Part shown: positions 42,052 through 50,317 of the stretch, piece after piece
How positions within the stretch are numbered: position 1 is the stretch's first letter
Layout: each line of letters opens with the position of its first letter
Source of the DNA: CAHJXG01 sp965277495
GTDB taxonomy: Bacteria; Pseudomonadota; Alphaproteobacteria; Acetobacterales; Acetobacteraceae
Reading direction: 5' to 3'
Length of the DNA: 64,000 nt
Assembly (NCBI GenBank): GCA_965277495.1
Contig: OZ255824.1
Location: 3,968,001-4,032,000 of the forward strand
Notes under the pieces: generated by a model
Databases searched by the model: none
The model's input: the letters and a program-made list of their open reading frames with translations, nothing else
Told to the model about the DNA's origin: nothing
Program-made: the position numbers and the translations under genes

Positions 42052-42109
42052 AGCTCACCACCCCGACCACGATGAAAATAACGATAAAATAAAAGAAGTA
42101 CGGTCCCAT
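42041..42109 (-). CDS. Candidate 22-residue hydrophobic membrane peptide
   Basis: ATG at 42109 opens a 22-codon frame ending TGA at 42041, coding for MGPYFFYFIVIFIVVGVVSC and two more residues. The peptide is nearly entirely hydrophobic and long enough for one membrane helix. It overlaps the start of the lipoprotein gene by 11 bases, which could couple translation. No clear ribosome binding site precedes it, and the segment is AT-richer than its surroundings, so it may be only a promoter region. Low confidence. Confidence 0.3.
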   Translation of the reverse strand: MGPYFFYFIVIFIVVGVVSCVS

Positions 42110-42116
42110 GGCGGCG

Positions 42117-42872
42117 CTATAGCATGATCGCCGAGATCTGGTGCCCGATGGGTCCGCCGCCGGCGAGGGTGCGGCGGCGATGGCTGAAAAAACGGTCGGG
42201 GTCCCCCAGGGTGTCGGCGTCGATCACGTCCACCCGGCCCAATCCGCGCAGGCGCGCCGCGCAATATCCAGCCAGGTCGAACTGCCACCGGTCCGGGCGC
42301 GCCCCGTCGACGAAGAACGCGGCGTCCGCGCCGTCATGCGCCAGGATTGCGCCGCGCAGGTCGGGGCCGACCTCATAGGACGGCTGTTGGATGCAGGGGC
42401 CGATGGCGGCGGCGATCGACGTAGGCCGGGCGCCCAGGCGGACCATCGCCGCGACCGTCGCCTCCAGCACGCCGGCCGCGGCGCCGCGCCACCCGGCATG
42501 AACCGCGCCGACGACCCCCGCTTGCGCGTCGGCCAGCAGGACGGGGGTGCAGTCTGCGGTGATGATGCCGAGCGCGATGCCGGGCCGGGCCGTCACCATC
42601 GCATCGGCCCGTGGCCCGGCGCCATACGGCCAGGGCGTCTCCACCACCGCCACCTCCGCGCCGTGCACCTGCGTCAGCCCTACCAAGTTTGGCGGCTCGG
42701 CCCCCAAATGCCGCGCCGCCAGCGCGCGGTTCTCCCGAATGGCTTCGGGCGCGTCCTGGCCGGACAGGCCGCAATTCAGGCTGGCATACGGCCCGCTGCT
42801 GACCCCGCCCCGGCGGGTGAAGAAACCATGCGGGCACGATAGGACGGGGCTGGCCAGCGGCTCGACCGTCAT
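42117..42872 (-). CDS. pgeF: Peptidoglycan editing factor PgeF (multicopper polyphenol oxidoreductase family)
   Basis: A 251-residue YlmD/YfiH protein that removes mis-incorporated residues (L-Ser) from UDP-MurNAc precursors; some members have laccase or purine nucleoside activities. The zinc site is visible as QVHGAEV (His), ITADCTPVLL (Cys) and VGAVHAGWRGAAAG (His). GPCIQQPSYEVGPD and the end FFSHRRR are family features. The ATG at 42872 overlaps the stop of the methyltransferase gene (ATGA). Confidence 0.92.
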   Translation of the reverse strand: MTVEPLASPVLSCPHGFFTRRGGVSSGPYASLNCGLSGQDAPEAIRENRALAARHLGAEPPNLVGLTQVHGAEVAVVETPWPYGAGPRADAMVTARPGIALGIITADCTPVLLADAQAGVVGAVHAGWRGAAAGVLEATVAAMVRLGARPTSIAAAIGPCIQQPSYEVGPDLRGAILAHDGADAAFFVDGARPDRWQFDLAGYCAARLRGLGRVDVIDADTLGDPDRFFSHRRRTLAGGGPIGHQISAIML

Positions 42873-43843
42873 GGCTCGAACCCGGCGGGGCAGGGGAGTC
42901 CCGGATGGCAAATGGCCAACGCCTTGAATAGGCGGCCCATGCGGTCCGGCTCGGCCAGGCGCTGCGCCGCCTGCACCAACCCCGCAGCACGGACCGGCGG
43001 CTGCGTCTGCGCGAGCCGTCCGGTGCGCTGGAACAGGCCGAGCCGGGTCAGGAACAGGCCCTGCGGCACCGGCCCATGCACCGCGGCGCCTGCAGCCCGC
43101 ACCACCCGGGCAAGCGCCGCGAAGTCGACATGCGCGGTAAGGTCCGCCGACCCGGCGTCGATCAACGGGTTTGCCGGCCTGCCCGCCTGCAGGGCTTGCA
43201 GGCTGTCGCCCGGGGCGCTCTCGGCCGGGCCATAATCCAGGATCAACGCCGCCCCGCCGTCGCGAAGCACCCGGCGCGCGATATGGCCGGCGACCGCGCG
43301 GGCGGCCTCGCATAGTTCCACCACGGCGCCCTCTTCTGCGTCGGCGGCCTCCGGCAAGGTTGCCGGCTGTTCCACAAGGCGGCCGCCCGCGACGAAGCGT
43401 TCGGTCCAGCCAGCGCCGCGGCGCACGAACTGACGGATCGGCAGCGCGTCCAGGAATTCGTTGGCAAGCAGCAGCATCGGACCCGGCGGCACCGACTCCA
43501 GCACATCATGCCACGCGGCATCCGGCACCCGGGCGGCTTGCTGGGCGCGCAGCTTTGCCGACGTCTCGACCAAATGCACCCGCAGCGCCGCCGCGAACGG
43601 GGCCGCCACGCCGCCGATGGCCCGCAGCGCGTCGGCCATCAGGGTGCCGCGCCCCGGCCCGCATTCCACCAGCAGCACCGGGTGCGGCCGGCCCATCGCT
43701 TCCCAGGTTATGGCGGACCACAGCCCCAGCAGCTCGCCGAACACCTGGGTGATCTCGGGCGAGGTGGTGAAATCGGCATAGGGGTTGCGCGTCGCGTAGT
43801 AGGCCGTGTTGGCGCGCGCCATGAAGGCGTCTAACCGTTCCAA
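42869..43843 (-). CDS. SAM-dependent methyltransferase, MidA/NDUFAF7 family
   Basis: A 324-residue class I methyltransferase. Mitochondrial NDUFAF7 methylates a complex I subunit; bacterial members are likely similar. Core: YYATRNPYADFTTSPEITQVFGELLGLW, SAM-binding VECGPGRGTLMADALR, LLANEFLDALPIRQF and ILDYGPAE. It is shorter at the N-terminus than most relatives. The frame has two starts: TTG 43843, giving ERLDAFMARA, and ATG 43822, about 7 residues shorter. TTG fits the conserved N-terminus better, but neither has a clear ribosome binding site. It follows lgt by 2 bases. Confidence 0.88.
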   Translation of the reverse strand: MERLDAFMARANTAYYATRNPYADFTTSPEITQVFGELLGLWSAITWEAMGRPHPVLLVECGPGRGTLMADALRAIGGVAAPFAAALRVHLVETSAKLRAQQAARVPDAAWHDVLESVPPGPMLLLANEFLDALPIRQFVRRGAGWTERFVAGGRLVEQPATLPEAADAEEGAVVELCEAARAVAGHIARRVLRDGGAALILDYGPAESAPGDSLQALQAGRPANPLIDAGSADLTAHVDFAALARVVRAAGAAVHGPVPQGLFLTRLGLFQRTGRLAQTQPPVRAAGLVQAAQRLAEPDRMGRLFKALAICHPGLPCPAGFEP

Positions 43844-43845
43844 AG

Positions 43846-44655
43846 CTATGCCGGCTGTGGCGCAGGCTGGGCGCGGGCGATCAGCCAGGCGCCGGCCAGG
43901 ATCATCGGCAGCGACAGCAACTGTCCCATCGTCGCGCCGGCGAACAGGAAGCCCAGGAACGCGTCCGGCTGCCGGAAGAACTCGCCGATGATACGGGCGA
44001 TGCCGTAGCCGACCAGGAAAATGCCGGTGAGCGTGCCGAAGCGGGCGCGTATCGCCGGGTTGCGGCAGGCGAGCGCCAGGACGATCAGCAGGGCCACGCC
44101 CTCCATCGACGCCTGGTAAAGCTGGCTCGGGTGGCGCGGCTCCGGTCCGGCCACGGGGAAAATCATCGCCCAGGGCAGCCAGTCCGGCGCCGGGCGGCCC
44201 CAAAGCTCGCCGTTGATGAAGTTGGCGATGCGGCCGAAGCCGAGCCCGATCGGCACCACGACGGCCAGCCGGTCGGCAAATCCAAGCAGCGGAATGCCCT
44301 CCTTCCGGCAATAGATCACCAGCGCCGTCACCACGCCCAAGACGCCGCCATGGAAGCTCATGCCGCCCTGCCACACCGCGAATGCCCCGAGCGGGTTCTG
44401 CAAATAGTGCATGGGCTGGTAGAACAGCACGTAGCCCAGGCGTCCGCCGAGCACGACGCCGAGGGTTGCCCAGGTGAGGAAATCGTCGGTCTGCTCCATA
44501 CTGGCAACCGGGGGCGACAGCCGCACCAGACGCCGCATGATGCGCCATCCCAGCACCAGGCTGCCGATATATGCGAGCGCATACCAGCGTATGGCGAGCG
44601 GCCCGACCTGCACCAGCACGGGGTCGAACCCCGGGAACATCAGGGCTGGGATCAT
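43846..44655 (-). CDS. lgt: Prolipoprotein diacylglyceryl transferase
   Basis: Inner-membrane enzyme that moves diacylglycerol from phosphatidylglycerol to the lipobox cysteine of prolipoproteins. The 269-residue protein has about seven helices and the Lgt signature GLGFGRIANFINGELWGRP (near 138-156), with HGG in FHGGVLGVV and the essential Arg/His residues. GGAG about 8 bases before the ATG at 44655 supports it; an ATG ten codons earlier lies in the hldD end. Several lipoproteins in this window depend on this enzyme. Confidence 0.95.
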   Translation of the reverse strand: MIPALMFPGFDPVLVQVGPLAIRWYALAYIGSLVLGWRIMRRLVRLSPPVASMEQTDDFLTWATLGVVLGGRLGYVLFYQPMHYLQNPLGAFAVWQGGMSFHGGVLGVVTALVIYCRKEGIPLLGFADRLAVVVPIGLGFGRIANFINGELWGRPAPDWLPWAMIFPVAGPEPRHPSQLYQASMEGVALLIVLALACRNPAIRARFGTLTGIFLVGYGIARIIGEFFRQPDAFLGFLFAGATMGQLLSLPMILAGAWLIARAQPAPQPA

Positions 44656-44677
44656 GCTGAACGCTCCGCGTTCGGGA

Positions 44678-45652
44678 TCATACATAAAGCTCCGGACCCT
44701 GGAGGTGGTCCTGCACATAGCGGCGGACGCCGTCCTCCAGCGGGGTGAATTGCCCGGCGTAACCGGCGGCGCGCAGGCGGTCCATGCGGGCCTCGGTGAA
44801 TGACTGGTATTGGCCCTGCAGCGCCTTGGGCATGTCGATGAACTCCACGGACCGCGGACGCCCCGCCGCATCGCACACGGCATGCGCCAAGTCGAGGTAG
44901 GTGCGCGCCGTGCCGGTGCCGAGGTTGAACAGCCCGCTCACCTCCGGACGGTCCAGCAGCCACAGCATCACGTCGACGACGTCGCCCACCCAGATGAAGT
45001 CCCGCCGTTGCGCGCCGTCCGGCAGCCCGGCATGGCCGGAGCGGAACAGGCGCGCCGGCTGGTTGGACGCAACCTCGTCGTGCTTCACCTTCACGACCGA
45101 GATCATGCGGCCCTTGTGATATTCGTTCGGCCCATAGACGTTGAAGAACTTCAACCCGGCCCATTGCGGCGGCGCGGGCTCGCCTGCCGCCAGCGCCGCC
45201 ATGACGCGCAGATCGAAGGCGTGCTTGGTCCAGCCATACAGGTTGAGCGGGCGAAGGGCGTGCAGCAGCGCCGGGTCGTCGTCGAAGCCGGCCGAGCCGT
45301 CGCCATAGGTGCTGGCGGACGACGCATACACGAAGCGGGCCTGATGCGCGGCACACCATTGCCATAGCCGCCAGGGCAGGGCGACATTCGTTTCCCACGC
45401 CAGATCGCCGTCGGTCGCCGTCGTCTCGCTGATGGCGCCGAGGTGGAACACCATGCGGACCGGCGGGCGCGCCGCCAGAAAGGCGTCGAGCGCATCGGGC
45501 CGGATGAGCTGCGCCGGCGGATGCCGGGCGAGGTTGCGCCACTTGCCGGCGTCGCCCAGCCAATCGGCCACGACGGCCGCCGCATTGCGTTCGGCGAGGG
45601 CGGCGTGCAGGTTGGAGCCAATAAAGCCGGCGCCGCCGGTGACCAGGATCAT
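44678..45652 (-). CDS. hldD: ADP-glyceromanno-heptose 6-epimerase
   Basis: Converts ADP-D-glycero- to ADP-L-glycero-D-manno-heptose, the LPS core donor. The 324-residue extended SDR has VTGGAGFIGSN (residues 4-14), ASSASTYGDG, YGWTKHAFD (Tyr and Lys) and the HldD-specific YGPNEYHKGRMISVV. It continues the chain from hldE, which is 30 kb away in the window. Last 4 residues ELYV. It sits upstream of lgt with a 22-base gap. Confidence 0.95.
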   Translation of the reverse strand: MILVTGGAGFIGSNLHAALAERNAAAVVADWLGDAGKWRNLARHPPAQLIRPDALDAFLAARPPVRMVFHLGAISETTATDGDLAWETNVALPWRLWQWCAAHQARFVYASSASTYGDGSAGFDDDPALLHALRPLNLYGWTKHAFDLRVMAALAAGEPAPPQWAGLKFFNVYGPNEYHKGRMISVVKVKHDEVASNQPARLFRSGHAGLPDGAQRRDFIWVGDVVDVMLWLLDRPEVSGLFNLGTGTARTYLDLAHAVCDAAGRPRSVEFIDMPKALQGQYQSFTEARMDRLRAAGYAGQFTPLEDGVRRYVQDHLQGPELYV

Positions 45653-45740
45653 GCCGATGCGTTATAGGCGTGCAGGGCGGGCTGACATAGCCCCCCGGCG
45701 TGCGTATGTATCGAACGCGAACAGAGAGGGTGGGGGTATC

Positions 45741-46064
45741 ATGGCCGATCGACCGAAGTTCTTCGACGACCTGGCCGGCGTGGCCGGCGGCGCGTTCTCC
45801 GCCCTGGCCGGCGTCCGCGAGGAGGCCGAGACCATGATCCGCGCCCGGGTGGACGAGGCGATCCGCAAGCTGGATCTGGTCAAGCGCGACGACCTCGACG
45901 CCGTGCAGGAGATGGCGGCGAACGCCCGCACCGGCCAGGAGGCCGCCGAGGCCCGGTTGGCGGCCATGGAGGCGCGGCTGTCGGCGCTCGAGCGCGCGGG
46001 TTCGGTCCCGGCTGCGTCGCCCGGCCCGGCGTTTCCGCCGGCCTCACCGGATGGCGTTGCATAG
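45741..46064 (+). CDS. ubiK: Ubiquinone biosynthesis accessory factor UbiK (BMFP)
   Basis: A 107-residue protein of the BMFP/UbiK family. The N-terminal FFDDLAGVAGGAFSALAGVREEAE is typical, followed by a coiled coil (about 38-92: KLDLVKRDDLDAVQEM ... EARLSALERA) used for trimerisation. UbiK works with UbiJ in aerobic ubiquinone synthesis. The last 15 residues are Pro-rich. GGGGG lies a few bases before the ATG. Divergent from hldD. Confidence 0.88.
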   Translation: MADRPKFFDDLAGVAGGAFSALAGVREEAETMIRARVDEAIRKLDLVKRDDLDAVQEMAANARTGQEAAEARLAAMEARLSALERAGSVPAASPGPAFPPASPDGVA

Positions 46065-46187
46065 TCGGCTGCCGCAATGCACAGTATCGGCGCTTCACGT
46101 CATTATAACGGTGGACCCGGGTCACTAAGATCGGTTGCGGCCTGGCTTCCGCGCCGCGTAGTCTAAATCCTGGCGCGAGTCGGCGAT

Positions 46188-46208
46188 CCCTGGATAGCAT
46201 GTCCAGGG
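46188..46208. promoter_or_regulatory. Inverted repeat upstream of the YbjN-proC operon
   Basis: CCCTGGA (46188-46194) and TCCAGGG (46202-46208) around a 7-base loop, 50 bases before the YbjN-like start. It may be an operator or a 5'-leader hairpin; too short and T-less for a terminator. Confidence 0.35.
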
Positions 46209-46258
46209 TATCCGGTTCGCGCGACGGCCCGGCCTGCCTCCAACTGGGGAGACCCCGC

Positions 46259-46762
46259 ATGTCAGCCCTGAGTACCTATGCCGCCGAGACCGCGGCCAAC
46301 CCCCTCGATGTCATGGAGCAAGTTGTCGCCGCGAATGATTGGGCGTTCGACCGCCGCAACGATTCAGAGATGGCGGCCGAAGCCCCGGGCAAATGGTGCG
46401 ACTACGGCCTGTATTTCAGTTGGTCGCAGGAAATCAGCGCCATGCACTTCACCTGCGCCTTCGACCTGAAGGTGCCGGAGAAGCAGCGCACGGCCCTCTA
46501 TAAACTCTTGGCCCTGGCCAATGAGCGGCTGTGGATCGGCCATTTCGGCATGGACGCCGATGACGGGATGCCGCTGTTCCGCCACAGCGTGCTGCTGCGT
46601 GGCGCATCGGTCGCCAGCGCCGAGAGCCTGGAGGACATGGTCGACATCGCCATCACCGAGTGCGAGCGCTTCTATCCCGCGTTCCAATTCGTGCTGTGGG
46701 GCGGCAAAAGCCCGGCCGACGCCATGCAGGCCGCCATGCTGGAGTGCGTGGGCGAGGCATGA
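46259..46762 (+). CDS. YbjN domain-containing protein
   Basis: A 167-residue cytosolic protein with a YbjN-type fold (type III secretion chaperone-like). Family features are the WAFDRRNDSEM block and the central FSWSQEISAMHFTCAFDLKV, then LANERLWIGHFGMDADDGMPLFRHS. In E. coli YbjN affects motility and stress. GGGGAGA precedes the ATG at 46259. The stop overlaps the proC start (ATGA), so it is co-translated with proC, as in many alphaproteobacteria. Confidence 0.88.
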   Translation: MSALSTYAAETAANPLDVMEQVVAANDWAFDRRNDSEMAAEAPGKWCDYGLYFSWSQEISAMHFTCAFDLKVPEKQRTALYKLLALANERLWIGHFGMDADDGMPLFRHSVLLRGASVASAESLEDMVDIAITECERFYPAFQFVLWGGKSPADAMQAAMLECVGEA

Positions 46763-47571
46763 CGGACGCTCTTCCGCCCATTCTGCTGCTCGGTGGCGGC
46801 AGGATGGGCGGCGCGATGCTGGCCGGCTGGCGCGAACGTGGGCTGGCGCCCTCCTTTGTGATCGATCCGGCTCCCGCCGCGACGGCGTTGGCCGGCGACG
46901 GTGTCCAGGTGGTTGCATCGCCGGAGGCCGTTCCGTCTGGGTTCGAGCCCGCCGCCGTCGTGATCGCCGTAAAGCCGCAGCAGGCCGGCGCGGCTTTGCC
47001 GGGGATTGCGCGTTTCGCGTCCGGGCGCGCCGTCATGCTGTCCATCATGGCCGGCCGCGACATCGCCGGATTACGGATGGCGCTCGGGCCGGATGCCGCG
47101 GTTGTCCGCGCGATGCCGAACACCCCTGCGGCAATCCGGCAAGGCATCACCGTCGCCTGTCCCGGCCCCGGCATCACCGAAACACAGCGGAGCCTTTGCG
47201 ACAGCGTGCTGGCTTCCGTCGGGGAGGTCGCCTGGGTCGATGATGAAGGCCTGCTCGACGCCGTCACCGCGGTCTCCGGCGGCGGTCCGGCCTATGTGTT
47301 CCTGCTGGCCGAACTGCTGGAGCGCGCCGCTGCTGAGCAGGGCATTCCGCCTCTGCTGGCCCGCCGCCTGGCCCGCGTCACCGTCGCCGGCTCCGGCGCG
47401 TTGCTGGCCGCCAGCACCGAGGACGCATCCGCGCTGCGCATCGCCGTCACCAGCCCTGCCGGTACGACCGAGCGGGCGTTGGCGGTCTTAATGGCAGAGG
47501 ACGCATGGCCTGACCTGATGTCGCGGGCGATCGATGCCGCGACCCGGCGGTCCCGGGAGCTTGCAGCCTAG
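46759..47571 (+). CDS. proC: Pyrroline-5-carboxylate reductase
   Basis: Final step of proline synthesis, NAD(P)H-dependent. The 270-residue enzyme has ILLLGGGRMGGAMLAGW (residues 8-24), VIAVKPQQ, VRAMPNTPAAIRQG, and the signature AVSGGGPAYVFLLAE (near 175) with the later conserved TSPAGTTERAL. Starts at 46759 in the ATGA overlap with the YbjN gene. Confidence 0.95.
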   Translation: MTDALPPILLLGGGRMGGAMLAGWRERGLAPSFVIDPAPAATALAGDGVQVVASPEAVPSGFEPAAVVIAVKPQQAGAALPGIARFASGRAVMLSIMAGRDIAGLRMALGPDAAVVRAMPNTPAAIRQGITVACPGPGITETQRSLCDSVLASVGEVAWVDDEGLLDAVTAVSGGGPAYVFLLAELLERAAAEQGIPPLLARRLARVTVAGSGALLAASTEDASALRIAVTSPAGTTERALAVLMAEDAWPDLMSRAIDAATRRSRELAA

Positions 47572-47625
47572 GCCGTTTTCGGAACCCCCCTCGACAGGGG
47601 CAGCTTTGTCGCCCATGTCCCGATC

Positions 47626-48336
47626 ATGGAAGATAAGCAGCTCGACCAATCCCTGATTGCCGCCGTGTTCAGCCAGGCTGCCCTGCGCGGCTGGTCCGAC
47701 GTGAACATCGCCGAGGCGGCGCGCGAGGCCGATTTGCCGCTCGACCGTGTGCGCGCCCGGTTCCCGGGCCGTGGCGCCGTGCTGCTGCGCTTCGGCGTCA
47801 TGGCCGACCAGGCCGCGCTGGCCACCGGGTCCAGCGAGCCGAACCCGCGGGAGCGGCTGTTCGACATGGTGATGTCCCGGTTCGACGCGCTGCAGCAGCA
47901 TCGGGCCGGCATACTGCAGTTGCTTCGAGCCATGCGGACCGATCCCGCGACCTCGATGCTGCTGTATGGCGCGACGCTGCGCAGCATGAAGTGGCTGCTG
48001 GACGGCGCGTCGATTCCCTCGTCGGGCATCGTCGGCGGATTGCGCGTGCATGGACTGCTGGCGCTTTGGCTCTATGCCCTGCGCGCCTGGGAATCCGACG
48101 AAAGCGCCGACCTTTCCGCCACGATGGCGGCGGTGGACCGCGGCCTCGACCGTGCGATTCAGGCGGAGAACATGCTGCCGGGCCGGGAGCGCGGGCCGGC
48201 CGAGGAAGCCGCGGCGGTGTTTGCCGATGCCGGCATGACGGCGGAAGACGCGGTGTCCGACGTGACGGCGGAGGCCGCCGATTCAGACGGCCCAGACCCC
48301 GACGGTGCTGCCCCGAAACCAGCGCCGCCGGGCTGA
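47626..48336 (+). CDS. TetR-like regulator, COQ9-related type
   Basis: A 236-residue protein. Residues about 5-55 form a TetR-type helix-turn-helix (LIAAVFSQAALRGWSDVNIAEAAREA), followed by an all-helical C-terminal domain (FDMVMSRFDALQQHRAGILQLLRAM) like the TetR_C domains found in alphaproteobacteria and in COQ9. The tail from about 180 is acidic and low-complexity. It precedes the phasin by 64 bases on the same strand; regulating the phasin or a lipid role like COQ9 are both open. Confidence 0.7.
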   Translation: MEDKQLDQSLIAAVFSQAALRGWSDVNIAEAAREADLPLDRVRARFPGRGAVLLRFGVMADQAALATGSSEPNPRERLFDMVMSRFDALQQHRAGILQLLRAMRTDPATSMLLYGATLRSMKWLLDGASIPSSGIVGGLRVHGLLALWLYALRAWESDESADLSATMAAVDRGLDRAIQAENMLPGRERGPAEEAAAVFADAGMTAEDAVSDVTAEAADSDGPDPDGAAPKPAPPG

Positions 48337-48400
48337 CACACCGCCGCTTGAAGGTGCCCGGTTTGCGCGGTAAATCTGCTAAATAAACAGGAGGACCACC

Positions 48401-48922
48401 ATGAGCGATAATCCAGCCACCCGCATTCAGGCCACCGCAGCCAAAGCTGCCGATAACGCGGCCCAGATGGGGCGCACGATGGCGGACGCCGGAAAGGCGC
48501 AGATGGCCGAGTTCACCAAGATGTTCAGCGACATGAAAATTCCAGGCATGCCGGGCATGCCCGATATGGACAGCTTCTTGGCCATGCACCGCAAGAACCT
48601 CGAGGTGCTGACCGCCGCCAACAAGGTCGCGCTCGAAGGCGCGCAGACCGTTGCCCGCCGGCACATGGAAATCATGCAGGAGACCATGCAGGAGGTCTCC
48701 GAGACGATGCGCGACATGACGACGGCGGAGGGGCCGCAGGCGAAGGCCGCCAAGCAGGCCGAACTGATGAAGGCGTCCTATGAACGCGCCGTCAGCCATG
48801 TGAAGGAGTTGGCCGACCTGATCCAGCGGTCCAACGGCGAGGCGTTGAACATGCTGCACTCCCGCTTTACGGAGGCGATGGACGAGGTCAAGACGTTGGC
48901 GGCAAGCGGCGGCAAGTCCTAA
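48401..48922 (+). CDS. Phasin family protein
   Basis: A 173-residue amphipathic, almost entirely helical protein of the Phasin_2 family; phasins coat PHA granules. The core is NLEVLTAANKVALEGAQTVARRHMEIMQET (about 65-95) and KASYERAVSHVKELADLIQRSN. A PGMPGMPDM segment (48-57) breaks the first helix. The AGGAGG ribosome binding site is strong. PhaR is the usual repressor of phasins; its gene is in the window. Confidence 0.9.
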   Translation: MSDNPATRIQATAAKAADNAAQMGRTMADAGKAQMAEFTKMFSDMKIPGMPGMPDMDSFLAMHRKNLEVLTAANKVALEGAQTVARRHMEIMQETMQEVSETMRDMTTAEGPQAKAAKQAELMKASYERAVSHVKELADLIQRSNGEALNMLHSRFTEAMDEVKTLAASGGKS

Positions 48923-48955
48923 CGCCTGCATCGATCGCAGAGCAAACGCAGCCGG

Positions 48956-48978
48956 TCCCGGCGTCATCGGCGCCGGGA
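48956..48978. terminator. Terminator after the phasin gene
   Basis: TCCCGGCG pairs with CGCCGGGA across a 7-base loop, followed by TGATTTGTTT on the plus strand. It lies between the convergent phasin and histidine kinase genes. Confidence 0.65.
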
Positions 48979-48994
48979 TGATTTGTTTGGGTCT

Positions 48995-50317
48995 CTAGAT
49001 CGGCAGCCGCATCCGGGCCCGTAGCCCACCGAGCGGGCTGTCTTCCAGTACGATGTCGCCGCCGTGGGCGCGCACGATGTCCCGCGCGATGGTCAGGCCA
49101 AGCCCGGTGCCGCCCAGCGCGCCGCTCTCGAACGGGCGGAACACGCTCTCACGGCGGTTCGGCGCGATGCCGGGGCCGTCGTCGTCCACCATGACCTGCA
49201 CGCTGCGCTCCCACGGCTCGACGGACAGGTGGACCTGGTGCGCGTGACGCCGGGCGTTGTCGACCAGGTTCGTCACCGCGCGCCGGGCGGCATCGGGGCG
49301 CAGGTTCAGCATCAGCTTCTCGGGGCTGTCCAGCTCGATCAGGGCGCCGGCCCGCCGGGCGGCGCTGGCCACTTCTTCCAGCAGCGCCGTCAGGTCGATC
49401 GGCTGCGCCTGTTCGTCGCCTTCGCCGCGGGCGAACGCCAGGTAGCCGCTGATCATGCGCTCCATCTCCTCGACATCGGCGGTCATGTCGGCCACGTCCT
49501 GCTGCAAATCCGGGTGCGGCGGCAGCACCGCGAGCGCCAAACGGAGCCGGGTGAGCGGCGTGCGCAGGTCGTGCGACACGCCCGCCAGCATCTCGGTACG
49601 CTGCGACAGGAATCGAACGATGCGCTCCTGCATGCGGTTGAACGCCCCGGCGGCCTGGCGCACCTCGGTGGCGCCCTCGGGCTTGATGGGGCCGCGGTCC
49701 CGGCCCATGCCGAATGCCTCCGCCGCCTCGGCGAGGCGGCGGATGGCGCGGACCTGGTTGCGCAGGAACAGCGCCGCCACGCCGAACAGCAGCAGCGCCG
49801 TGCCCACGATCCACAGCACGAATAAATAGATCGTGGTCGCATACAGGCGCTTGCGCGGCGCCTCCACCTCCAGCACGGCGTCCGGCAACTGCACGCGGAC
49901 CAATACGTCGCGGCTGTCGGTCGTCCAATCCATCGTGAACGGCCGCTGGACTTTCGAATCCAACGCCGCGGCCAGGTCGTCGTCCATCGGTCCCAGGATG
50001 TTCACATGGGTGTCGGGCGGCAACCGGGCGTTTGGGACCAAGCGCATCGGCAGCTCGAACCGCAGCCAGGCGGTGCGCAGGATCCAGGCTTCGTTCGCCG
50101 GGCCGGGATAGCGGTCCAGCAGTTCGATCGTTTGCGCGATCTCGCCGGCGATGCTTCCGGACAGGCGGCGGGAGACGATGTTGAGATGGCTGCCATAGAA
50201 GAACGTGAAGGCCACCGCCTGCAGCGCCACCAGCGGCACCAGCACGATCAGCAGGCTGCGCCCGAGCAATCCGCGGGGCAGCAGGCGTTTGATGCCATGG
50301 AGCAGCATGCCGGTCAC
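48995..50317 (-). CDS. Sensor histidine kinase, EnvZ-like
   Basis: A 440-residue membrane kinase. TM1 about residues 17-40, a periplasmic domain to about 155, TM2 about 160-182, a HAMP domain, then the H-box MLAGVSHDLRTPLTRLRLAL (phosphorylated His near 250), the N-box NLVDNARRHA, and the G-boxes DDGPGIA and GGTGLGLTIA. GTG at 50317 overlaps the response regulator stop (GTGA); ATG at 50308 is an alternative three codons later. The pairing with the OmpR-type regulator is certain from overlap; the signal is unknown. Confidence 0.92.
   Translation of the reverse strand: MTGMLLHGIKRLLPRGLLGRSLLIVLVPLVALQAVAFTFFYGSHLNIVSRRLSGSIAGEIAQTIELLDRYPGPANEAWILRTAWLRFELPMRLVPNARLPPDTHVNILGPMDDDLAAALDSKVQRPFTMDWTTDSRDVLVRVQLPDAVLEVEAPRKRLYATTIYLFVLWIVGTALLLFGVAALFLRNQVRAIRRLAEAAEAFGMGRDRGPIKPEGATEVRQAAGAFNRMQERIVRFLSQRTEMLAGVSHDLRTPLTRLRLALAVLPPHPDLQQDVADMTADVEEMERMISGYLAFARGEGDEQAQPIDLTALLEEVASAARRAGALIELDSPEKLMLNLRPDAARRAVTNLVDNARRHAHQVHLSVEPWERSVQVMVDDDGPGIAPNRRESVFRPFESGALGGTGLGLTIARDIVRAHGGDIVLEDSPLGGLRARMRLPI

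Noticed and set aside
42873..43313. N-terminal extension of pgeF into the methyltransferase gene
   Set aside because: No family similarity before the ATG at 42872, which overlaps the neighbour's stop as ATGA.
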